5,259 bases of DNA from an uncultured Erysipelotrichaceae bacterium (GTDB lineage Bacteria; Bacillota_I; Bacilli_A; Erysipelotrichales; Coprobacillaceae). The stretch is from positions 1-5,259 of the forward strand of contig CALDMQ010000276.1 in NCBI GenBank assembly GCA_937917505.1, written 5' to 3'. Positions 1 through 5,259 of the stretch are shown in pieces; position 1 is the stretch's first letter, and the number at the start of each line of letters is the position of its first letter. Position numbers and translations under genes: made by a program. The notes under the pieces were generated by a model that was not told where the DNA came from, searched no databases, and worked only from the letters and a program-made list of their open reading frames with translations.

Positions 1-1268
1 TGATTAATGCTTATTTTGCAGCCAGTGAAATGGCTATTGTTTCTGTGAATAAAGCAAAGATTCATAAATATGTGAGTGATGGAAATAAAAAGGCTAAACT
101 TGTAGAACAATTAATTCAGGAGCCTACCACTTTTTTATCCACCATTCAAGTTGCTATTACTTTGGCTGGATTTTTTAATTCTGCAAGTGCAGCAACAGGA
201 ATTTCAATGCATTTAGCAAAATTTCTTGAACAATGGAATATACCTTATGGAGAAACGATTTCGGTTGTTGTGATTACGATTTTATTATCGTTTATTACAC
301 TTGTCTTTGGTGAACTTGTTCCTAAACGTATTGCCTTACAAAATGCAGAAAAATTTTCAATGTTTTGTGCGAAACCTATTGTTGTGGTGTCTAAGATAGC
401 TTCACCTTTTATTCGCATTTTATCTTGGTCTACTCAATTTATATTGCGTATCTTTGGTATGCATGATGAGAATGTAGAAGAATCATTATCACGTGAAGAA
501 ATTCGCTCAATGGTTATTAGTGGACAAGAAAATGGTGTTTTTAATGAAACAGAAACAGAAATGATTAATAGTATTTTTGAGTTTGATGATATCCAAGCAG
601 AAGATGTAATGACTCCAAGAACAGAGGTTTTTTGTATTGATGTACAAACTCCTTTAAAAACGTATATTGATGATTTAATGGAAATGCGTTATACAAGAAT
701 ACCGGTTTATAAAGATACAATTGATGATATTATTGGGATATTACATATCAAAGATTTTTTCATTGAGGGTTATAAATGTCATGGAGATTATAATAAGGTA
801 GATATTTGTCAAATATTAAGGAAACCTTATTTTGTATTAGAAACTAAAAATATAGATGAATTATTCAAAGATATGCAAAAAAGAAGGCAACATATGGCTA
901 TTCTTGTAGATGAATATGGTGGTTTTTCGGGTATTGTAACTATTGAGGATTTAGTTGAAGAAATCATGGGTGATATTGAGGATGAACATGATCAGGTTAG
1001 TGAACCTCAATTAAGTAAGATAGGTGATAATGTATATCTTATTGACGGTTTTATGAGTATTGATGATTTCAATGAAGAATTATCATTAAATATAGAAAGT
1101 GATGATCATGATACTATATCAGGTTTTTTAATGGGGTTATTTGGACAAGTTTTAGATGATGGGACTACAACAAGTATTGATTATCAAAATATGCATTTTG
1201 ATATTTTAAAGGTAGAAGATAAACATATTGACAAAGTAAAATTAACAATTATTTCTCAAGAACAATAA
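1..1268 (+). CDS. CNNM/CorC (HlyC-type) membrane protein with CBS pair, 5'-partial
   Basis: Probable cytoplasmic-membrane cation transport protein of the CNNM/CorC family, whose bacterial members are linked to Mg2+ and Co2+ efflux. The reading frame is open to the left edge and codes INAYFAASEMAIVSV, the typical first helix of the DUF21/CNNM domain. The ATG at 30 is therefore internal, and the true start lies upstream, probably only a short N-terminal stretch away. Domains in order: the DUF21 membrane domain (to about nt 450) with hydrophobic helices near nt 120-190 and 255-330, the second ending in the family motif GELVPKRIA; a CBS pair (about nt 590-980) with MTPR at 609-620 and DEYGG at 909-923; and a C-terminal CorC_HlyC domain (about nt 1025-1250). 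It ends with TAA, followed at once by a terminator. The family is clear, but the transported ion is inferred from the family and cannot be read from this sequence. Confidence 0.93.
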   Translation, partial: INAYFAASEMAIVSVNKAKIHKYVSDGNKKAKLVEQLIQEPTTFLSTIQVAITLAGFFNSASAATGISMHLAKFLEQWNIPYGETISVVVITILLSFITLVFGELVPKRIALQNAEKFSMFCAKPIVVVSKIASPFIRILSWSTQFILRIFGMHDENVEESLSREEIRSMVISGQENGVFNETETEMINSIFEFDDIQAEDVMTPRTEVFCIDVQTPLKTYIDDLMEMRYTRIPVYKDTIDDIIGILHIKDFFIEGYKCHGDYNKVDICQILRKPYFVLETKNIDELFKDMQKRRQHMAILVDEYGGFSGIVTIEDLVEEIMGDIEDEHDQVSEPQLSKIGDNVYLIDGFMSIDDFNEELSLNIESDDHDTISGFLMGLFGQVLDDGTTTSIDYQNMHFDILKVEDKHIDKVKLTIISQEQ

Positions 1269-1276
1269 ATATAAAG

Positions 1277-1314
1277 AAAGGGATTTTTATTCTTAAATAA
1301 AAATTCTTTTTTTT
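1277..1314 (+). terminator. Intrinsic terminator after the CNNM/CorC gene
   Basis: An 11-bp stem (1281-1291 with 1296-1306, one G-U pair) closes a CTTA loop and is followed by eight T residues (1307-1314). The stem is AT-rich, and AAAG at 1277-1280 can extend it into the T-tract. It begins 9 nt after the stop codon at 1266-1268, so it should separate the CNNM gene from the ABC operon, which has its own promoter. Confidence 0.85.
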
Positions 1315-1326
1315 ATAAAATATTCC

Positions 1327-1357
1327 TTGACTATACAGTTACTGTATACTTTATGAT
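1327..1357 (+). promoter_or_regulatory. Promoter of the ABC operon, 19-bp spacer
   Basis: The -35 is TTGACT at 1327-1332 and the -10 is TATGAT at 1352-1357, separated by 19 bp instead of the usual 17. The spacer is almost filled by a perfect dyad. A long spacer with a dyad between the two hexamers is the hallmark of promoters activated by MerR-family proteins (mer, zntA, bmr types), which twist the DNA to realign the hexamers. A start near 1364 would give a leader of about 36 nt before the GTG start. A 17-bp reading with TTTATG (1350-1355) as -10 is possible but matches the consensus less well. Confidence 0.72.
1332..1348 (+). promoter_or_regulatory. Perfect 17-bp dyad operator in the promoter spacer
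   Basis: TATACAGT and ACTGTATA form a perfect 8-bp inverted repeat around a single T (1340). It overlaps the last base of the -35 and stops 3 bp before the -10. The position and the ACAGT-n-ACTGT core resemble MerR-family operators. A MarR, GntR or TetR repressor could also bind such a dyad. The regulator gene is not in the window. That a dimeric regulator binds here is well supported; its family is inferred. Confidence 0.75.
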
Positions 1358-1384
1358 GAGTGAGTCAGTAGAGAAAGAATGTAT

Positions 1385-1390
1385 AGGAGG
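1385..1390 (+). promoter_or_regulatory. Ribosome binding site that fixes the GTG start
   Basis: AGGAGG lies 9 nt before GTG 1400 and downstream of the in-frame ATG at 1379. It decides in favour of the GTG, giving a protein 7 residues shorter than the longest open frame. Confidence 0.85.
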
Positions 1391-1399
1391 AGAATAAAA

Positions 1400-3124
1400 G
1401 TGAGAAATATTTTAAAAAGTGTAAAATGGAAAAGAACGCAGTTAATTTTTTTATTTATATTTATATCATTATCTGCAGTAGCACAAATGCTTTTACCTGC
1501 ATTACTATCAAAAATGATAAATTTTGGTGTAGTTGTTAATGAAGGACAAGCTATTGGATTTTATGCATTTATCATGGCTATAGTTACAATTATGTCTTGT
1601 TTAATGAGTTTTGGATCAGTTAAAATGGCTTCTTCTATCTCAACTTATTTTGCTGCTCAGTTAAGAGAAAAAGTGTTTCATACTGTGCAAAAATTTTCAG
1701 CAGTTGAGTTAGATCAATTTGGAACAGCAAGTTTAATTACAAGAAGTACTTCTGATATTACAAATGTACAAAATTTTTTGACATTATTACTTCGTATTGG
1801 TTTGCTTGCTCCCATGATGGCTGTTGCTGGATTGGTGTTCTCAGCATCTACAGGGGGAAAAGTAAGTATCGTTCTTTTGTTTGCGATACCCGTTTTATTA
1901 ATCACTTTATCACTTGTCACAATATGTGCTTCACGTTATTCTGTGCGTTTACGTCATAAGTTAGACCATATAAATCATTTGTTTTTAGAAACATTAGAAG
2001 GTGTACGTGTGATTAGAGCTTTTAATAAGCAAGAAATGGAATGCAGAAAGTTTGAAAGTTCTAATAAAGATTATGCAGTAACTGCAATGGTATCTGGAAG
2101 AATTACAAGTATTTTAATGCCAGCTATTAGCGTTATTTTTGGTGTGACAACTGCTGCTGTTTTGGGACTTGGTTCATATTATGTAGAATTGGGTGCGATG
2201 GAAGTAGGTTCTTTAGTTGCTAATAGTCAATACATCAGTATGGTTCTTACATCTGTGATGATGTTATCAATGGTGATTATGATGTTTCCTACAAGTTATG
2301 CTTGTGCAAAACGAATATCAGAAGTGTTGAACACTAAGAGTTCTATTGTTGATGGTGATTGTCATTTAGAAGATAGACCTTTACGTTCTACAGTTGAATT
2401 TCGTAATGTTACGTTTGTATATCCAGGTGCTAATGAACCTGTTTTGAAGGATATTAATTTTATTTCAAAACCTGGCGAAATCACTGCAATTATAGGAGGT
2501 ACTGGTAGAGGGAAATCAAGTCTTGTTAAGTTAATACCAAGATTATATGATCCACTATTTGGAGAAATATTCATTGATGGAATAAATGTTAAAGAATATG
2601 CATTAAAAGATTTACGTTCTTTAATTGGATATGTACCGCAAAAAAATAAATTATTTTCTGGAAGTATTGGTGATAACTTAAATTTTGGAAATGAGAATAG
2701 TAATGAAGATGATTGGGAAAAAGCTACAAAAATAGCTTGTGCTGATGAATTTGTGAGTAAGAAAAAGGAAAAGTATCATGCGCTTATTGCACAAGGAGGA
2801 ACGAATTTATCAGGTGGTCAAAGGCAGCGTATAGCAATTGCACGTGCAATTATGAAAAAACCTGAAATTTATATATTTGATGATAGTTTCTCGGCTTTAG
2901 ATATGAAAACAGATCGTCAATTACGTCAAAATCTTAAAGAAAGTATGGGTGATGCAACTATGATTATTGTAGCGCAACGTATTAGTTCAATTATGGATGC
3001 TGATCGTATTCTTGTGGTTGATGATGGAACAATTGTTGGAAATGGAACACATGAAGAATTATTAAAGAGTTGTTCTTTATACAGAGAAATTGCTGAAATT
3101 CAATTGGGAAAGGAAAATTTATGA
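1400..3124 (+). CDS. ABC exporter half-transporter, degenerate-site subunit
   Basis: A 574-residue type IV (ABCB-like) exporter half: six membrane helices (roughly residues 14-34, 52-75, 128-150, 155-177, 236-262, 280-304), then a nucleotide-binding domain. Visible motifs are A-loop Y341, Walker A G366-S373 (GGTGRGKS), Q-loop Q414, canonical signature LSGGQ 470-474, Walker B ending D494, and D-loop SALD 498-501. Two catalytic positions are altered: Asp495 replaces the Walker B glutamate, and Gln526 (VAQR) replaces the H-loop histidine. This is the pattern of TM287-like subunits, which form the non-hydrolysing site in heterodimers. The GTG start at 1400 is chosen because AGGAGG at 1385-1390 sits 9 nt upstream; the in-frame ATG at 1379 would place that ribosome site inside the gene and lacks a good site of its own. 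The partner gene follows after 1 nt. The substrate is unknown; multidrug, lipid or peptide export are all possible. Confidence 0.93.
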   Translation: MRNILKSVKWKRTQLIFLFIFISLSAVAQMLLPALLSKMINFGVVVNEGQAIGFYAFIMAIVTIMSCLMSFGSVKMASSISTYFAAQLREKVFHTVQKFSAVELDQFGTASLITRSTSDITNVQNFLTLLLRIGLLAPMMAVAGLVFSASTGGKVSIVLLFAIPVLLITLSLVTICASRYSVRLRHKLDHINHLFLETLEGVRVIRAFNKQEMECRKFESSNKDYAVTAMVSGRITSILMPAISVIFGVTTAAVLGLGSYYVELGAMEVGSLVANSQYISMVLTSVMMLSMVIMMFPTSYACAKRISEVLNTKSSIVDGDCHLEDRPLRSTVEFRNVTFVYPGANEPVLKDINFISKPGEITAIIGGTGRGKSSLVKLIPRLYDPLFGEIFIDGINVKEYALKDLRSLIGYVPQKNKLFSGSIGDNLNFGNENSNEDDWEKATKIACADEFVSKKKEKYHALIAQGGTNLSGGQRQRIAIARAIMKKPEIYIFDDSFSALDMKTDRQLRQNLKESMGDATMIIVAQRISSIMDADRILVVDDGTIVGNGTHEELLKSCSLYREIAEIQLGKENL

Positions 3125-3125
3125 T

Positions 3126-4868
3126 ATGAAAAAAATTCAAACATTTAAAAGATTATTTTCGTATTTAAAAGAACATAAACTAAAATTATTGTTTGTTATT
3201 TTATCTTCTATAGTGAGTACAGGGTTTATGGTGTTTGCTCCTTTTTTGATTGGTAAAGTAACAACTATTTTATTGACAAGCGTTAGGGATGGTGTATTTT
3301 ATTGGGAAACTATTATTGGTATATTGGTTAGTTTAGTGGCTTTGTATTTTATATCACAACTATTTGTTTTCCTTCAAGGATATGTAATGTCAAAAATGAC
3401 AGCTAAGGTAATGCAAACAATTCGTCGTGAAATTAATGAAAAAATGCATAGAATAAAGTTAGACTATTATGATACACATACTCATGGGGATATATTAAGT
3501 GTTATTACTAATGATGTGGATATTATTAGCAACACATTTAGTCAAAATTTAACATCAATGATTACTCAAATTACGACAGCTATAGGGGTTTTACTCATGA
3601 TGATTACAATAAATCCTATATTATCAATTATCCCTATTGTGATGGTTCCACTTTCTCTTTTTAGTGCTAATGGAGTTATGAAGGCTAGCGAAAAGTATTA
3701 CTATCACCAACAAGAATTATTAGGAAAATTAAATGGGTATATTGAAGAAATATATAATGGTCAGGATGTAGTACAAACTTTTAATTATCAAGAAAGAGCA
3801 GAAAATCATTTTTCTCAGTTAAACGAAAAATTAAAAATAAGTTCCCAAAAGGCTGAAACAACAGCTGGGGCTATTTCTCCGATAACAACACTTGTCAATG
3901 ATTTGGGATATGTATTGTGCGCTGCGATTGGATGTTTTTGGGCTATAGCTGGTAAAATAACAATTGGAAATGTCCAAGCAATGTTAGAGTATACGTGGCG
4001 TTTTGCTGAACCATTTTCGACTATTGCGAGTATGGCTGGTAGTTTTAGTGCGACGAATGCTGCGGGGGAAAGAATATTTGCATTATTAGATGAAAAAGAG
4101 GATATAATAGATAGTGAAGATTGTGTTATACCGGAATCTAGAAAAGGAGCAGTATCGTTTAAAGATGTGAGTTTTGGGTATTCATCAGATTCATTATTGA
4201 TGAAAAATATAAATCTTGATGTAGCACCTGGACAAAAAGTAGCGATAGTAGGACCTACTGGTGCGGGAAAAACAACTCTTATCAATCTTTTAATGAGATT
4301 TTATGAATTAAACAGTGGATCTATTTTAGTTGATGGTGTCAAAATAACAGATATGACACGAGAGGAATTACGAAGTAGATTAGGAATGGTATTACAAGAT
4401 ACATGGCTTTTTGAAGGAACTATACGTGATAATATTGGGTATGCAAAAGAAAACATGTCTATTGATAAGATTGTTTCTTCAGCAAAATCAGCCTGTGCGC
4501 ATGATTTTATAAAAACACTGCCTGGTGGATATGAGATGATGTTGAGTAAAGGAGCAGAAAACTTATCTCAAGGTGAAAGACAGTTGCTTACGATTGCAAG
4601 AGCTATTGCTTCTGATCCGGAGATTATGATTTTAGATGAAGCTACAAGTAATGTTGATACGCATACAGAATTATTTATTCAAAGAGCTATGGCGGAATTA
4701 ATGAAGGGAAGAACAAGTTTTGTGATTGCCCATCGACTTTCTACAATTCGTGATGCAGATATGATTCTTTATATGGAAGATGGAGATATTAAAGAAGTTG
4801 GAAATCATGACGAATTGATGAAAAAGCAAGGAAAATACGCCCGTTTGTATAAGAGTCAATTTGAGTAG
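3126..4868 (+). CDS. ABC exporter half-transporter, catalytically competent subunit
   Basis: A 580-residue exporter half with six predicted membrane helices (clear ones near residues 19-42, 57-80, 140-160, 164-184 and 250-275; the sixth, near 290-310, is weak) and a C-terminal ATPase domain. Motifs: A-loop Y352, Walker A G376-T383 (GPTGAGKT), Q-loop Q424, Walker B D504 with catalytic E505, and H-loop H536 (IAHR). The signature, residues 480-484, is LSQGE instead of LSGGQ. That off-consensus signature would face the degenerate Walker A/B site of the upstream partner, while its own intact site faces the partner's LSGGQ. This matches TM288/BmrD/LmrD-type subunits. The ATG at 3126 is chosen: it starts 1 nt after the upstream TGA and gives the usual MKKIQTFKRL beginning, whereas the in-frame ATG at 3090 would overlap the partner by 35 nt. 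AAAGGA at 3109-3114 is a distant, weak ribosome site, so translational coupling to the upstream gene is likely. Confidence 0.94.
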   Translation: MKKIQTFKRLFSYLKEHKLKLLFVILSSIVSTGFMVFAPFLIGKVTTILLTSVRDGVFYWETIIGILVSLVALYFISQLFVFLQGYVMSKMTAKVMQTIRREINEKMHRIKLDYYDTHTHGDILSVITNDVDIISNTFSQNLTSMITQITTAIGVLLMMITINPILSIIPIVMVPLSLFSANGVMKASEKYYYHQQELLGKLNGYIEEIYNGQDVVQTFNYQERAENHFSQLNEKLKISSQKAETTAGAISPITTLVNDLGYVLCAAIGCFWAIAGKITIGNVQAMLEYTWRFAEPFSTIASMAGSFSATNAAGERIFALLDEKEDIIDSEDCVIPESRKGAVSFKDVSFGYSSDSLLMKNINLDVAPGQKVAIVGPTGAGKTTLINLLMRFYELNSGSILVDGVKITDMTREELRSRLGMVLQDTWLFEGTIRDNIGYAKENMSIDKIVSSAKSACAHDFIKTLPGGYEMMLSKGAENLSQGERQLLTIARAIASDPEIMILDEATSNVDTHTELFIQRAMAELMKGRTSFVIAHRLSTIRDADMILYMEDGDIKEVGNHDELMKKQGKYARLYKSQFE

Positions 4869-4913
4869 TTATCTTTAAAAATAGCTATTTGTTTTGTGAA
4901 TATTATTTTATTG

Positions 4914-4942
4914 TTGAGATATTAGCAATGAAGTGTTATTAT
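4914..4942 (+). promoter_or_regulatory. Sigma-A promoter of the riboswitch/P-type ATPase transcript
   Basis: TTGAGA (4914-4919), a 17-bp spacer, then TATTAT (4937-4942). The expected start, near 4949-4950, coincides with the first base of aptamer helix P1, which independently supports both calls. Confidence 0.78.
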
Positions 4943-4949
4943 TTCTAAT

Positions 4950-5040
4950 ATAAAAGGGAGTAGTTAGCCACTGGTTTACGATGTCGTCAAGTCGATATGA
5001 AATGAATATCCGTATCGTAATTAAACAACGAGACTTTTAT
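4950..5040 (+). ncRNA. yybP-ykoY manganese riboswitch aptamer
   Basis: This RNA element binds Mn2+ and controls the gene downstream. Helix P1 is ATAAAAG (4950-4956) with CTTTTAT (5034-5040). It is followed by the family's L1 sequence GGAGTAG (4957-4963), and on the 3' side ACGAGA (5028-5033) corresponds to the GCAAGA/ACGAGA segment. A small P2-type hairpin is possible with AGCC (4965-4968) and GGTT (4973-4976). P3 is a perfect 7-bp helix, TTACGAT (4976-4982) with ATCGTAA (5014-5020). Its internal loop carries TCGTCAA (4984-4990) opposite CCG (5010-5012), matching the conserved L3 loop. GATAT (4994-4998) and ATATC (5006-5010) close the distal hairpin. P1 is AU-rich and has one G fewer than the usual GGGGAGUAG start. 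The identification rests on sequence and fold recalled from the family; no covariance search was run. Confidence 0.9.
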
Positions 5041-5071
5041 TGTGTGTAAGTGCGATAAGGGGCTCGTTTTT
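5027..5071 (+). terminator. Riboswitch-controlled intrinsic terminator
   Basis: AACGAG (5027-5032) pairs with CTCGTT (5063-5068). After an A-G mismatch, CTTTTAT (5034-5040) pairs with ATAAGGG (5055-5061), including two G-U pairs. A run of T residues, 5067-5071, follows. The 5' arm contains the entire 3' strand of aptamer P1 and the conserved ACGAGA segment, so aptamer and terminator cannot coexist. Mn2+ binding should stabilise P1, block the hairpin and let transcription continue: a genetic ON switch. Confidence 0.85.
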
Positions 5072-5097
5072 ATATTTAATTAAAGGAGGAAAAGGAT

Positions 5098-5259
5098 ATG
5101 TATTATCATCAAAGTGCGGAAGAATTAGCTAAAGAGTTTTCTACTGATTTAAAAAATGGTCTAAATGATCAACAAGTCAAAGATCATTTGGAAAAGTATG
5201 GGTTGAATGAATTAGAAAAAGTGAAGATGCAACCTTTGATTGTAAGGTTTTTATTACAA
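5098..5259 (+). CDS. P-type cation ATPase, probable Mn2+/Ca2+ exporter (3'-partial)
   Basis: The first 54 codons of a P-type ATPase. The protein begins MYYHQSAEEL, followed by GL-N-QQVKDHLEKYGLNEL and a basic stretch running toward the first membrane helix. This is the cation-ATPase N-terminal domain (PF00690 type) found in P2 (Ca2+/Mn2+/Na+) pumps; the DKTGT phosphorylation site and ion-binding helices lie beyond the edge. ATG 5098 has a strong AAAGGAGG (5082-5089) 8 nt upstream. The manganese riboswitch in its leader, ON with Mn2+, argues for Mn2+ efflux, as known for Lactococcus YoaB and pneumococcal MgtA-type pumps. The family call is firm despite the short fragment; the ion is inferred from the regulation. 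Confidence 0.85.
   Translation, partial: MYYHQSAEELAKEFSTDLKNGLNDQQVKDHLEKYGLNELEKVKMQPLIVRFLLQ

Noticed and set aside
30..32. ATG as start of the CNNM/CorC gene
   Set aside because: The frame continues upstream to the window edge and codes the conserved family sequence INAYFAASE, so this Met is internal.
1332..1348. LexA-type SOS box
   Set aside because: The half-site order is inverted (TACAGT then ACTGTA) relative to the E. coli CTGT-N8-ACAG box, the spacing is wrong, and Firmicutes LexA uses a different GAAC-type box.
1714..1920. 68-codon minus-strand frame
   Set aside because: Antisense shadow of the membrane domain of the first ABC gene, with no supporting signals.
2362..2574. 70-codon minus-strand frame
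   Set aside because: Antisense shadow across the Walker A region of the first ABC gene, with no supporting signals.
3090..3125. Upstream in-frame start for the second ABC gene
   Set aside because: It would add 12 polar residues overlapping the partner gene, atypical for the family. ATG 3126 abuts the upstream stop and gives the normal N-terminus.
3815..4285. 156-codon open frame on the minus strand
   Set aside because: It lies entirely opposite the second ABC gene, including its Walker A region. The translation resembles no family known to me, and no ribosome site or promoter supports it. Long antisense frames are expected opposite conserved coding sequence.
4877..4895. AAATAGCTATTT palindrome followed by GTTTTG, as terminator of the ABC operon
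   Set aside because: The stem is only about 4 bp once a loop is allowed, has no G-C clamp, and the T-run is interrupted. It is too weak to call as a terminator.

Overview
This is an AT-rich stretch of low-GC Firmicutes-type DNA. All genes lie on the plus strand, Shine-Dalgarno sites are strong (AGGAGG type), intergenic gaps are short and terminators end in T-tracts. TGA is used as a stop, so the code is not the Mycoplasma/Spiroplasma one. The base composition and the families present would fit a gut Erysipelotrichia-like or related Bacillota lineage, but the sequence alone does not prove the taxon.

Layout: (1) A CNNM/CorC (HlyC-type) membrane protein whose first codons lie off the left edge ends at 1268 and is followed by an intrinsic terminator at 1281-1314. 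(2) A promoter at 1327-1357 has an unusually long 19-bp spacer holding a perfect 17-bp dyad, the layout typical of MerR-family-controlled promoters. It drives two nearly abutting ABC exporter half-transporters (1400-3124 and 3126-4868). Their catalytic motifs deviate in a complementary way, so they should form an asymmetric heterodimer with one degenerate and one competent ATP site, like TM287/288, BmrC/D and LmrC/D. (3) The 229-bp gap 4869-5097 holds a good sigma-A promoter, a yybP-ykoY manganese riboswitch beginning essentially at the predicted transcription start, and an overlapping intrinsic terminator that shares the 3' strand of aptamer helix P1. (4) At 5098 a P-type cation ATPase begins and runs off the right edge.

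Functional reading: the riboswitch architecture predicts transcription ON when Mn2+ is high, which makes the ATPase a probable Mn2+ (or Ca2+/Mn2+) exporter. The left-hand CNNM protein belongs to a family linked to Mg2+ (and Co2+) efflux. An inducible ABC exporter of unknown substrate therefore sits between two likely cation-efflux genes. No strong terminator was found between the ABC pair and the riboswitch, so read-through from the ABC operon would also have to pass the Mn2+ switch. No wholly new system was recognised. The most rewarding parts are the two regulatory regions.
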